64,000 nt of DNA from contig NZ_JBHRRZ010000016.1 in the NCBI RefSeq assembly GCF_042643265.1, forward strand, positions 92,291 through 156,290, given 5' to 3'. This DNA comes from Virgibacillus_O sediminis (GTDB lineage: Bacteria > Bacillota > Bacilli > Bacillales > Amphibacillaceae). The translations under genes and the position numbers were made by a program. Every line of letters begins with the position of its first letter. Position 1 is the stretch's first letter. Below the pieces are notes generated by a model that saw only the letters and a list, made by a program, of their open reading frames with translations, did no database searches and had not been told where the DNA came from. Below are positions 23,861 through 31,587 of the stretch, in pieces.

Positions 23861-23910
23861 AAATTGTCAACCACCCAATTTGTTTTGTAATAAAAATGGA
23901 AAATAGTGTC

Positions 23911-23940
23911 GACTGGCTGTAAAAAGCCAGTCTTTTTTAT
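23911..23940 (+). terminator. Terminator of the tatD-like gene
   Basis: GACTGGCT pairs with AGCCAGTC over six bases, followed by TTTTTTAT. Confidence 0.9.
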
Positions 23941-24051
23941 GGGAAACACACCACCTCAGGATCGTTGATATGCCGGCGATCTATAGGGATCCATAAATTG
24001 GGAGGGAGATGACTGTAACTTTATTGTAATAGAAACGTAATGCGAATAACC

Positions 24052-24081
24052 TTGTTTCACTGGACCGGCCTTCTATATAAT
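24052..24081 (+). promoter_or_regulatory. Candidate sigma-A promoter of yabE
   Basis: TTGTTT, an 18-base spacer and a perfect TATAAT. The -35 is poor, so recognition may rest on the -10. Confidence 0.45.
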
Positions 24082-24108
24082 CGGGTACATTAAGAAGGAG
24101 GCAGAAGC

Positions 24109-25404
24109 ATGAGACTAATTCATACGCTAATGCCGGCGTCTAAATGGAAGCTGGTGGTTTCGGGTATCGGTGTTATGGCCTTATTGGTATTTGCCGGCAC
24201 GGTTGTCTATGAAGCGGCAAAGGCAGAGGTGGCCATCACGGAAAACGGCAGACAGCAGACAGTGAGTACACATAAAGATACTGTGGAAGAAGTTCTGAAA
24301 GAGATTGGAATTGAGGTCGGGGTACATGATGAAATCTCCCCTCAGTTAGATGCATCCATCAAAAATGGTATGGAGATTGACTACATAACAGCAAAGAGCG
24401 TTTACTTAGATGTAGATGGTGAAGTAAAGGAGTACTTTACCACGGCAAATACAGTGGAAGAGTTCCTTAAAGAGAATGAGCTAGAGTTCAGCAGGTGGGA
24501 CGAGGTTTCCCATCATGGAGAGGAACAGATACAGGATGGGTTGAACATTAACGTGAAACAGGCTTACCCAGTCACCTTGAATGATGGGGGAAAAGAAAAA
24601 ACAGTTTGGACGACTGGTGGCTCAGTTGAAGAACTGCTGAATGAAAATGAAATCAGAGTCCATGATCTGGATAGAGTAGAGCCGTCATTTGAAGAGAACG
24701 TGATGGAAGGTACATCTGTCTCCATTGTACGTGTAAAGCAGGAGACAGACGAAGTAAAGGAACCTCTCTCTATCCAAACGAAGACAGAGTACGATGACTC
24801 TCTGGAGAAGGGCAAGGAGAAGGTAATTTCGGAAGGGAAGAAAGGTGAAGTGCTTAAAAAGTACGAAGTCACCTATGAAAATGGAGAAGAAGTCAGCCGA
24901 GAGCTGGTTGATAAAGAAGTGAAAGTGGAAAGCATCGATCGTGTGGTAGCCGTAGGGACAAAAGAACCCCAACCCAAACGGAAGACAAGTCCTAATCTCG
25001 TTACATTGGCGGCTAACCAAAAAGAATCGCCTAAGGAGCAGTCGTCATCATATGCAGAAACTGAACCATTAAACAATAAATCGAGCAACAATGCGTCGAA
25101 ACAAAAGGCATCAGGAAAGTCATATCAAATGACTGCCAGCGCATACACGGCAGCATGTGACGGATGTTCAGGGTATACCGCAACAGGGATCAACTTAAAA
25201 GAAAACCCAGATAGAAGAGTGGTTGCTGTCGATCCGAATGTTATCCCACTTGGAACAAAAGTATGGGTCGAGGGATACGGGGAAGCGATCGCTAGTGATA
25301 CAGGCGGCCACATCGTCGGAAATCGTATTGATATCCATGTGCCAAGCAAGTCAGAGGCATATGCATGGGGGAAACGGACGGTAGAGGTCAAAGTTGTAAA
25401 TTAG
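24109..25404 (+). CDS. yabE: YabE-like cell wall-binding protein (DUF348 repeats, G5, 3D domain)
   Basis: This 431-residue envelope protein resembles resuscitation-promoting factor relatives and probably cuts or remodels peptidoglycan. A membrane anchor or signal covers about residues 15-34. Three DUF348 repeats follow (about 40-95, 97-150, 153-205, each with VEE-L-KE), then a G5 domain (about 210-285), a Ser/Asn-rich linker, and a C-terminal 3D domain (about 345-431) with SAYTAACDGCSGYTATG, DPNVIPLGT and DTGGHIVGNRIDIH, whose three aspartates form the active site. AAGGAGG lies before the ATG. In B. subtilis yabE lies between yabD and rnmV, as here. Confidence 0.92.
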   Translation: MRLIHTLMPASKWKLVVSGIGVMALLVFAGTVVYEAAKAEVAITENGRQQTVSTHKDTVEEVLKEIGIEVGVHDEISPQLDASIKNGMEIDYITAKSVYLDVDGEVKEYFTTANTVEEFLKENELEFSRWDEVSHHGEEQIQDGLNINVKQAYPVTLNDGGKEKTVWTTGGSVEELLNENEIRVHDLDRVEPSFEENVMEGTSVSIVRVKQETDEVKEPLSIQTKTEYDDSLEKGKEKVISEGKKGEVLKKYEVTYENGEEVSRELVDKEVKVESIDRVVAVGTKEPQPKRKTSPNLVTLAANQKESPKEQSSSYAETEPLNNKSSNNASKQKASGKSYQMTASAYTAACDGCSGYTATGINLKENPDRRVVAVDPNVIPLGTKVWVEGYGEAIASDTGGHIVGNRIDIHVPSKSEAYAWGKRTVEVKVVN

Positions 25405-25489
25405 TGATTTGTTATGGAAATAATAGGATTCATGCTCCTGCCGTGGTATCATGGTGGGAGTATTATTTATGATGGAAAGAGGAAAGACG

Positions 25490-26059
25490 TTGAAAATAAA
25501 AGAAGTGATTGTTGTGGAAGGCCGTGATGATACAGCAAAAATACATCAGGCTGTTGAAGCAGATACCATTGAAACGAATGGTTCTGCAATAAATGAAGAT
25601 ATTTTGGTGCAAATTAAGCATGCAAAACAAAAACGCGGTGTAATCATATTTACGGATCCTGATTATCCAGGTGAACGGATCCGGCATATCATTGATCAGG
25701 CGGTTCCTGGATGTAAGCATGCCTTTTTGACGAAGGAAAAGGCAAGGGCCAAACATCCTGACAAGAAAAGCCTTGGGATAGAACATGCTTCAAAAGAGGC
25801 CATACGCCAGGCGCTTGAGGGCGTCTATGAACCAGCCCAAATGGCAGAAAGCGAAATTAAGAAAGAAGACCTTATTGCACATGGACTCCTAGGCGGAAGG
25901 AAAGCTGCTTTTCGCCGGGAAAGGCTTGGTGAACTGCTGCAAATCGGCCATACCAATGGAAAACAGCTGTTGAAACGATTAGCTGTTTTTCAGATAAGCA
26001 AGTCACAATTTGAGCATGCAGTCAGCCAACTCGAGCAGGAGGAAAATGATGATGCCTAA
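25490..26059 (+). CDS. rnmV: Ribonuclease M5 (RnmV), 5S rRNA maturation
   Basis: RNase M5 cleaves both ends of precursor 5S rRNA in a reaction that needs ribosomal protein L18. The Toprim domain is evident: VVEGRDD near residues 8-14 and IFTDPDYPGE near 56-65 hold the metal-binding acids. DUF4093 follows to the end (189 residues; 186 in B. subtilis). I chose the TTG at 25490, which gives MKIKEVIVVEGRD as in the family with AGAGG seven bases before it. ATGs at 25469-25472 behind GGGAG are possible and would add 6-7 residues. It overlaps rsmA by eight bases. Confidence 0.92.
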   Translation: MKIKEVIVVEGRDDTAKIHQAVEADTIETNGSAINEDILVQIKHAKQKRGVIIFTDPDYPGERIRHIIDQAVPGCKHAFLTKEKARAKHPDKKSLGIEHASKEAIRQALEGVYEPAQMAESEIKKEDLIAHGLLGGRKAAFRRERLGELLQIGHTNGKQLLKRLAVFQISKSQFEHAVSQLEQEENDDA

Positions 26060-26927
26060 GTATATAGCAACTCCAAACCGAACCAAGGAAATACTGGCCA
26101 AGTATAAATTTGCCTTTAAGAAGAGTCTCGGGCAGAATTTCTTAGTGGATGCCAATGTTCTCGAAAATATCATCGGCCATGCCGGTATTGATAAACATTC
26201 AGGAACAATCGAAGTGGGACCGGGGATCGGTGCGCTTACTGAGCAATTAGCTATCCACTCTGATAAAGTGGTTGCGTTTGAAATAGATCAGAGGCTTTTG
26301 CCGATATTGAAGGACACTCTAGGAGAATACTCCAACATTACAATTGTGCATCAGGATATCCTAGAAGCCGATGTCCATTCCGTGATCAGTAAGAATTTCA
26401 CACCAGGCCAGCCAATACACATTGTGGCAAACCTTCCGTATTACATTACCACTCCTATTTTGATGAAACTGCTGCGTGAAGATCTCCCAGTCGAAAGTCT
26501 GACCATTATGATCCAGAAGGAAGTGGCAGAAAGGATGGCTGCTGCTCCAAACAGTAAAAGCTATGGTTCGTTGTCAATCGCCGTACAATACTACACCCAT
26601 GCAGATGTGGTGATGAATGTACCTAAAAGTGTGTTTATGCCTCAGCCAAATGTGGATTCAAGCATCCTCCGGCTAGTCAAGCGGGAACACCCTCCAGTTC
26701 AAGTAGAGGACGAGGACTATTTCTTTAGCATTGTACAGGCCTCTTTTGCTCAGCGCAGGAAAACCTTGAGAAATAATCTGACACGTCATTTTGAAGATAT
26801 TTATGACAAAGGCACCGTAAGCGAAATTCTTGAAGAGATCAATATTGATGGTACAAGAAGGGGAGAATCCTTGAATATGGAGGAGTTTGCTCAACTGGCA
26901 AATGCGTTTTACCAAAGAGAACAATAA
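26052..26927 (+). CDS. rsmA: 16S rRNA dimethyladenosine transferase RsmA (KsgA)
   Basis: RsmA dimethylates A1518 and A1519 in the 3' helix of 16S rRNA, a late quality check of the small subunit. The SAM site shows VGPGIGALT near residues 50-58, the catalytic motif is NLPYYITTP near 125-133, and QKEVAERM near 150 is also conserved. The 291 residues match B. subtilis KsgA (292). I chose the third of three consecutive ATGs, which lies eight bases from AGGAGGA. It is coupled to rnmV, and loss of the modification confers kasugamycin resistance in other species. Confidence 0.95.
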   Translation: MPKYIATPNRTKEILAKYKFAFKKSLGQNFLVDANVLENIIGHAGIDKHSGTIEVGPGIGALTEQLAIHSDKVVAFEIDQRLLPILKDTLGEYSNITIVHQDILEADVHSVISKNFTPGQPIHIVANLPYYITTPILMKLLREDLPVESLTIMIQKEVAERMAAAPNSKSYGSLSIAVQYYTHADVVMNVPKSVFMPQPNVDSSILRLVKREHPPVQVEDEDYFFSIVQASFAQRRKTLRNNLTRHFEDIYDKGTVSEILEEINIDGTRRGESLNMEEFAQLANAFYQREQ

Positions 26928-26931
26928 GCAG

Positions 26932-26970
26932 AAAGAACTGATGGGCCATTATCAGTTCTTTCTTTTTTTA
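26932..26970 (+). terminator. Terminator of rnmV-rsmA
   Basis: AAAGAACTGAT pairs perfectly with ATCAGTTCTTT over an 8-base loop, followed by CTTTTTTTA. Confidence 0.9.
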
Positions 26971-26978
26971 TAAAGGTG

Positions 26979-27008
26979 GCACGGTTTCCCCGCTGGAAAC
27001 ATAGTTTA
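26979..27008 (+). promoter_or_regulatory. Candidate sigma-K promoter of yabG
   Basis: GCACG, a 16-base spacer and CATAGTTTA fit the late mother-cell consensus ACm-N16-CATAnnnTA, and the -10 is perfect. B. subtilis yabG is transcribed by sigma-K. Confidence 0.5.
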
Positions 27009-27039
27009 TTGAAGGGTGTAAGGCGCGGGAGGTGAAGGA

Positions 27040-27909
27040 ATGGAATTAAAAACCGGTGAATTGGTGACGAGAAAATCACATGATCATGACTTGCTTTTCC
27101 GTGTGGCGGATGTCAAAAGCGATATGGCCATCCTTCATGGGGAAGATATTCGGCTTGAGGCAGATGCACCTGTAAATGATCTTTCAAAGGTCCAAACAAG
27201 GGAATTGGAAAAAAGGAGGAAGAGGGTCAGGGAACAGGAGGAGACCTCCTATCGCCTTTTCCGCCAGGATTACCAGCTGATGAGGGAGAAAAGGGAATAC
27301 CAATCTACAGACGGTTATCACTATACTTCACGGTATTTTCAGCTGCCGGCAAAGGTTTTGCACCTTGATGGAGATTCAAGCTATTTAAAAAAATGTATTG
27401 ACTTATATCAACGAATTGGCCTGCAAGTACATGGTGTTCACTTACATGAAAAGGAAATGCCATCAGAAGTTGCCGGGTTGGTCAGGAAGATACAACCCGA
27501 TATCATTGTAATTACCGGCCATGACTCCTTTTCCAAGAATAAGGGTTCAAAAAATGATTTGCGGTCATACCGGCACTCTAAATATTTTGCGGAAACTGTC
27601 AGGGAAGCCAGGAGTATTGTTCCACAGTTAGATCAGCTTGTAATTTTTGCGGGTGCATGCCAATCACATTTTGAATCGCTTATTCGGGCGGGAGCCAACT
27701 TTGCAAGTTCTCCACTAAGAATTAACATACATGCACTGGATCCAGTATATATTGCAGCAAAGATTGCTTATACACCTTTCATGGAGAAGGTGAGCGTATG
27801 GGATGCCCTCAGGAACACGTTAACAGGTGATAAGGGGATGGGCGGAGTGGAAACAAGAGGACTTCTCCGTACGGGCCTTCCCTATCTGGAGGAAGATTCA
27901 TACGATTGA
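27040..27909 (+). CDS. yabG: YabG, sporulation-specific coat protease
   Basis: YabG is a cysteine-type protease made late in the mother cell that trims spore coat proteins such as SpoIVA, SafA and YrbA before cross-linking. The 289 residues include IDLYQRIGLQVHGVHLHE, VITGHDSF near residue 165 and FAGACQSHFE near 204-213, whose His and Cys are candidates for the active site. There is no signal peptide. GGGAGGTGAAGGA lies just before the ATG, and the sigma-K-like promoter lies about 30 bases upstream. It sits alone between two terminators, between rsmA and veg, as in B. subtilis. Confidence 0.93.
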   Translation: MELKTGELVTRKSHDHDLLFRVADVKSDMAILHGEDIRLEADAPVNDLSKVQTRELEKRRKRVREQEETSYRLFRQDYQLMREKREYQSTDGYHYTSRYFQLPAKVLHLDGDSSYLKKCIDLYQRIGLQVHGVHLHEKEMPSEVAGLVRKIQPDIIVITGHDSFSKNKGSKNDLRSYRHSKYFAETVREARSIVPQLDQLVIFAGACQSHFESLIRAGANFASSPLRINIHALDPVYIAAKIAYTPFMEKVSVWDALRNTLTGDKGMGGVETRGLLRTGLPYLEEDSYD

Positions 27910-27911
27910 AT

Positions 27912-27943
27912 TCTGCTGCCGCTAATCGGAGCAGATTTTTTTT
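27912..27943 (+). terminator. Terminator of yabG
   Basis: TCTGCT pairs with AGCAGA over 12 bases, followed by eight T. The next 215 bases to the veg promoters are AT-rich and show no gene. Confidence 0.8.
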
Positions 27944-28158
27944 GTTCAAAAAAATAAATATTCTGGATAGATGCACATCAGTAAAAGCAAGTGTCTTTTC
28001 CAAAGGAAAGCCAGAGCGGGCTTATTTACGCTTCGCGGTAGTCGATATTTGGAACAGGTTTTTCGGAAGGCAGGTAATAAATCTTATAGAAAACCACTTA
28101 AATCATACATAAAATGTAAAAAATTACACACCATATGGAAAATACCTGTATTTTATTG

Positions 28159-28229
28159 TTGACATAAAAAATAGTGTACTGATATAATATACTGTTTTAT
28201 TTGACTGTCAACGGAAATTATGGTATGAT
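28159..28229 (+). promoter_or_regulatory. Tandem sigma-A promoters of veg
   Basis: Promoter 1 is TTGACA (28159), an 18-base spacer and TATAAT (28183). Promoter 2 is TTGACT (28201), a 17-base spacer and TATGAT (28224). Both are strong, fitting the very high vegetative expression that gave veg its name. Confidence 0.8.
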
Positions 28230-28252
28230 GAATAGCAGTGAGGTGGAGTATA

Positions 28253-28498
28253 GTGGCTAAAACATTAATCGAAATTAAGCAAGGTCTTGAAGGTCATGTT
28301 GGACAACGGTTAACACTGAAGGCCAATGGAGGCAGAAGGAAGACGATAGAGCGTACAGGTGTGTTGGCAGAAATGTATCCTTCTGTTTTTATTGTCGAGC
28401 TTGATCAGGAGGAGAATGCATTCGAACGTGTTTCTTACAGCTATGCAGACGTTTTAACGGAAACAGTGGAATTAAATTTCCCTAGGTTGGAAAGTTAA
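28253..28498 (+). CDS. veg: Veg protein, biofilm-related
   Basis: Veg is a small, abundant cytosolic protein that in B. subtilis promotes biofilm formation by acting against the repressor SinR. The 81 residues match Veg closely, including LTLKANGGRRKTIER near residues 20-34 and FERVSYSYADVLTETVEL. It has an SH3-like fold and no catalytic motif. I chose the GTG at 28253, which gives MAKTLIEIK as in the family with GAGGTGG six bases before it. It stands alone behind tandem promoters and before a terminator. Confidence 0.95.
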   Translation: MAKTLIEIKQGLEGHVGQRLTLKANGGRRKTIERTGVLAEMYPSVFIVELDQEENAFERVSYSYADVLTETVELNFPRLES

Positions 28499-28511
28499 TA
28501 CTTAAAGAATG

Positions 28512-28547
28512 GCAGTGGACAAGCTAATTGTTTACTGCTTTTATTTT
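28512..28547 (+). terminator. Terminator of veg
   Basis: GCAGT-GG-ACAA pairs with TTGT-TT-ACTGC, followed by TTTTATTTTT. Confidence 0.75.
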
Positions 28548-28819
28548 TGCCAAATAAATCTCTTCAAGTGCGGGCTAACAGTTTATTCATGCGCTTGTCT
28601 AGAAATCCCTGCGCATAGCCCTGTCAAGGAGGATATTCCCTTTCTAACTGGAGAACGGTTAAATACTTCTCCCTTTTCTTACATAAAGCCAATTCGAAAA
28701 TGTGGTCCGTTTTAAATATTTCCTTTTCTGCCTAAATGTAACGGGTGTGTAAGCCTTGCAAGAGGAGTAAACTATGACTGTCGTAAGATAAGGCTCAGCA
28801 GGAAAGGGGATGTTCTTTC
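28548..28819. other. Gap between veg and sspF
   Basis: No gene is visible. sspF should be forespore-expressed from sigma-G, but I could not find a believable sigma-G pair (GHATR and CATWHTA) at normal spacing in this stretch. GGAAAGGGGATG before the start is the ribosome site. Confidence 0.4.
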
Positions 28820-29002
28820 GTGGGTAGACGCCGGGGAATCATGTCCGACCATTTGAAAGAGGAAATTGCTAAAGAGTTGGGATTTTACGACACGGTACAG
28901 AAGGAAGGCTGGGGAGGCATTAAAGCCCGTGATGCCGGAAATATTGTCAAACGGGCGATTGAAATAGCCGAGCAGAACATGCAAGACCAAGGCAGATCCT
29001 AA
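28820..29002 (+). CDS. sspF: SspF, minor alpha/beta-type small acid-soluble spore protein
   Basis: SspF is made in the forespore and coats DNA, and it is degraded during germination. The 60 residues start MGRRRGIMSDHLKEEIA and carry ELGFYDTV and GGIKARDAGNIVKRAIEIAE, the conserved alpha/beta SASP core. The GPR protease target is expected in the first half (KEEIAKEL-G region). The start is GTG, with AAGGGGATG before it. It lies between veg and ispE as in B. subtilis. Confidence 0.93.
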   Translation: MGRRRGIMSDHLKEEIAKELGFYDTVQKEGWGGIKARDAGNIVKRAIEIAEQNMQDQGRS

Positions 29003-29020
29003 TACAGGATCTGCTTTTTT
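28992..29020 (+). terminator. Terminator of sspF
   Basis: GCAGATCCT pairs with AGGATCTGC, followed by TTTTTT. The stem begins inside the last codons of sspF. Confidence 0.9.
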
Positions 29021-29182
29021 GGTTTACTGGTTGGCCGGCGGTTCACTCAGCACATCAGTTGCCGCCAACTGAGCGTTTGTGCCTATATGTATTTTCCTGC
29101 TGCGGGGAAGTCCCCTAAGCAGTCGCTATCACTATCGGGATATGTTACAATTTCTTTATCTATTTACAAGAGGATGACGGTG

Positions 29183-30034
29183 ATGACACTTTTTGAGAAG
29201 GCGCCGGCCAAAATTAATCTGTCTTTGGATGTATTGGATAAACGGAACGATGGTTATCATAATGTGGAAATGATTATGACAACCATTGATTTGGCTGATC
29301 GGATAGAACTGAGGCCATTGGAGAAAGACCGAGTGAAAGTGGCTTTGGAAAGTAGATATGTTCCCAGTGATGAAAGAAACCTGGCATACAGAGCAGCAGC
29401 TCTTTTCAAAAAAGAATACAACATCAAGAAAGGTGTCCATATCCAAGTGGAAAAATGCATACCCGTTGCAGCCGGGCTGGGCGGCGGAAGTACAGATGCC
29501 GCTGCCGTACTAAGAGGCTTGAACAAGATGTGGAAAATGGACATTCCTATTGATGAGCTGTCTGATCTTGGGGCGGAGCTTGGATCAGATGTCCCATTCT
29601 GTGTCCACGGCCAGACTGCGATTGCCAGAGGGAAGGGAGAAGTCATTGAGAGATTGAATCCCCCGCCTCCCTGCTGGGTGGTTTTGGCAAAACCGAATAT
29701 TGGCGTGTCGACCCGAACTATTTTTCAGAGGGTTAAGCCCGGAAAACTACCGCATCCGGACACGGCCGAACTGCTAACGGCATTGAAGAATGGAGACTTT
29801 AATCGAATGTGTTCCCACCTTGGAAACTCCTTGGAAGACATCACCTTTTCCGTGCATCCAGAAGTTGAGCGGATTAAGGAAAAAATGAGACAAGCAGGGG
29901 CTGAAGGTGTATTGATGAGCGGGAGCGGCCCCACTGTATACGGCCTGGTTCAGCATGAGAGTAAGGCGCAACGCATTTATAACAGTATGCAGGGTTTCTG
30001 CCATGAAGTATATTTAGTGAGATTATTGGGCTAG
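29183..30034 (+). CDS. ispE: 4-diphosphocytidyl-2-C-methyl-D-erythritol kinase IspE
   Basis: IspE phosphorylates CDP-ME in the fourth step of the MEP pathway to isoprenoids. The 283-residue GHMP kinase has APAKINLSLDV near residues 6-16, PVAAGLGGGSTDAA near 94-107 (ATP loop) and LMSGSGPTVYG near 250-260. I chose the ATG at 29183, with AGAGG about nine bases before it, since upstream sequence does not match the family. It is cytosolic. It lies between sspF and purR as in B. subtilis. Confidence 0.95.
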   Translation: MTLFEKAPAKINLSLDVLDKRNDGYHNVEMIMTTIDLADRIELRPLEKDRVKVALESRYVPSDERNLAYRAAALFKKEYNIKKGVHIQVEKCIPVAAGLGGGSTDAAAVLRGLNKMWKMDIPIDELSDLGAELGSDVPFCVHGQTAIARGKGEVIERLNPPPPCWVVLAKPNIGVSTRTIFQRVKPGKLPHPDTAELLTALKNGDFNRMCSHLGNSLEDITFSVHPEVERIKEKMRQAGAEGVLMSGSGPTVYGLVQHESKAQRIYNSMQGFCHEVYLVRLLG

Positions 30035-30075
30035 ATGTTGCTTAAATACGTATAAAGATGGTATATTTATATGTA

Positions 30076-30088
30076 AATATTCGGTTTT
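30076..30088 (-). promoter_or_regulatory. Candidate PurBox before purR
   Basis: On the minus strand AAAACCGAATATT fits the PurBox AWWWCCGAACWWT at 12 of 13 positions. In B. subtilis, purR regulates itself. PurR sites normally come as two inverted boxes, and I see only one, just before the ribosome site. Confidence 0.4.
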
Positions 30089-30099
30089 GAGGTGTGTAC

Positions 30100-30918
30100 A
30101 TGAAAAGGAGCCATCGACTTGTTGCATTAACCAACTTCTTTTTGGAAAATCCGAGGGAACATCGACAACTGCCTTATTTTGCGGAGATTTATGGCTCATC
30201 CAAGTCTTCGCTAAGTGAAGATTTGGATATTATTGACAATGTCTTCCAGCAAGAAGGACTGGGTTATCTTGCCCGGACGTCGGGTGCTGCTGGCGGAGTT
30301 AGATATATTCCCGAATTTTCCATGGAGAAAAGTGTTCCATATATAAATGATTTATGCAGGAAGCTGGAAGACCCTGCCAGGATTCTTCCGGGAGGGTATC
30401 TATATATGAGTGATATTCTTGGTGATCCCCGGGAAACAAGGGAAATCGGCCGTGTCTTTGCTTCTCGGTTTTCAAACCTGGACATCGATGTGGTAGTAAC
30501 AGTCGCCACAAAAGGGATACCATTGGCATATGCCGTTGCCTCCTTCCTCGGGGTGCCGGTCGTTATTGTGCGAAGGGATCCTAAGGTAACGGAAGGTTCA
30601 TCTGTGAGCATCAATTACGTCTCCGGGTCTTCGAGGAAAATCCAGACAATGGTCCTGCCCAAACGCAGTCTGCCGGAAGGATCCAATGTCTGCATCATTG
30701 ATGACTTCATGAAAGCAGGGGGTACAGTGACGGGGATGGTCAGTCTTCTCGAGGAATTCCAAGCAAATGTCAGAGCAATCGGGGTCTTGGCAGAGGCCGA
30801 TGACGAGGAAGATGAAAGAATGGTCGAGGAATACACGTCCCTGGTCAAAATCAGCAATGTAGACATCAAACAAAACTACATAGAGGTCCATCCGGGCAAT
30901 TTTACAGAGGAAAGGTGA
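30100..30918 (+). CDS. purR: PurR, purine biosynthesis repressor
   Basis: PurR represses purine synthesis and salvage genes, and PRPP weakens its binding. Residues 1-75 form a winged helix (SSLSEDLDII is the recognition helix area) and about 80-272 a phosphoribosyltransferase-like domain with VTVATKGIPLAYA and the PRPP loop CIIDDFMKAGGT near 200-211. It has no enzyme activity in relatives. I chose the ATG at 30100, five bases after GAGGTG. The yabJ gene that follows purR in B. subtilis is not here, and spoVG comes next. Confidence 0.94.
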   Translation: MKRSHRLVALTNFFLENPREHRQLPYFAEIYGSSKSSLSEDLDIIDNVFQQEGLGYLARTSGAAGGVRYIPEFSMEKSVPYINDLCRKLEDPARILPGGYLYMSDILGDPRETREIGRVFASRFSNLDIDVVVTVATKGIPLAYAVASFLGVPVVIVRRDPKVTEGSSVSINYVSGSSRKIQTMVLPKRSLPEGSNVCIIDDFMKAGGTVTGMVSLLEEFQANVRAIGVLAEADDEEDERMVEEYTSLVKISNVDIKQNYIEVHPGNFTEER

Positions 30919-30936
30919 GAGCCTCTTACCTTTTCC
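30911..30936 (+). terminator. Terminator of purR
   Basis: AAAGGTGAG pairs with CTTACCTTT (one G-U pair) and runs into TTTTCC. It includes the purR stop codon. Confidence 0.5.
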
Positions 30937-31025
30937 CGGCTTTGGAAAGAATAGCAGGGGATTAGCGCTTTTCGTAAGGGGATAAAAAATCTCTTGAAGA
31001 AATATTTAAATTTTTTCTGATTCAG

Positions 31026-31055
31026 GCAGGAATTCTTATCCAGGGCGTTGAACTA
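31026..31055 (+). promoter_or_regulatory. Sigma-H promoter of spoVG
   Basis: GCAGGAATT fits the sigma-H -35 RnAGGAWWW exactly, and after 12 bases GTTGAACTA fits RnnGAATWW with one mismatch. An AT-rich stretch just upstream (about 30980-31020) could be the AbrB target. B. subtilis spoVG is a classic sigma-H/AbrB gene. Confidence 0.75.
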
Positions 31056-31092
31056 TTTATGTAGTTCAAAAGGGAAAAGGTGGTGAAACATC

Positions 31093-31380
31093 ATGGAAGT
31101 AACAGATGTAAGATTACGCCGCGTCAACACAGAGGGCAGAATGCGGGCAATTGCTTCAATTACGTTGGACGAAGAATTTGTAGTCCACGATATCCGTGTA
31201 ATTGATGGGAATAACGGATTGTTTGTGGCCATGCCATCAAAGCGTACCCCTGATGGAGAGTTCAGGGACATTGCACATCCAATCAATTCCGGCACCCGTG
31301 GTAAAATTCAGGATGCAGTCTTGGAGGAGTATCATCGTGCCGGAGCGGATGTAGAATACGAGGAAGCCGGTGCTTCCTAA
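31093..31380 (+). CDS. spoVG: SpoVG, RNA/DNA-binding regulator
   Basis: SpoVG is a small regulator that affects septation and spore cortex formation in Bacillus and virulence and wall genes in relatives. The 95 residues start MEVTDVRLRRVNTEGRMRAI and include IRVIDGNNGLFVAMPSKRTP, the most conserved stretch, with a variable acidic end. AGGGAAAAGGTGG precedes the ATG. A sigma-H promoter lies upstream and a terminator follows, making a single-gene unit. Confidence 0.96.
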   Translation: MEVTDVRLRRVNTEGRMRAIASITLDEEFVVHDIRVIDGNNGLFVAMPSKRTPDGEFRDIAHPINSGTRGKIQDAVLEEYHRAGADVEYEEAGAS

Positions 31381-31394
31381 AATCATGATCAACA

Positions 31395-31432
31395 AAGGAG
31401 TCTAATCTTCAATAGGTTAGTCTTCTTTTTTT
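31395..31432 (+). terminator. Terminator of spoVG
   Basis: AGGAGTCTAATC pairs with GGTTAGTCTTCT, allowing G-U pairs, followed by TTTTTTTT. Confidence 0.75.
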
Positions 31433-31523
31433 TGGGCATGGGCAGATGGAAAGCGCTGCCGCCGGGGTGTAGTTCAAGCCCTTGAATTACTGCCTGAAGT
31501 ACGGCTCTGCAGGCTGCTTCCTG

Positions 31524-31552
31524 TTGAAATAAGGAAGGTTTTACGATATATT
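31524..31552 (+). promoter_or_regulatory. Sigma-A promoter of glmU-prs
   Basis: TTGAAA, a 17-base spacer and TATATT lie 36 bases before glmU. Confidence 0.7.
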
Positions 31553-31587
31553 ACTAATGGATAAATAGAAATATTGGAGGTTTCCTT

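Noticed and set aside
28509..28715. Plus-strand frame after veg
   Set aside because: It overlaps the veg terminator and has no ribosome site.
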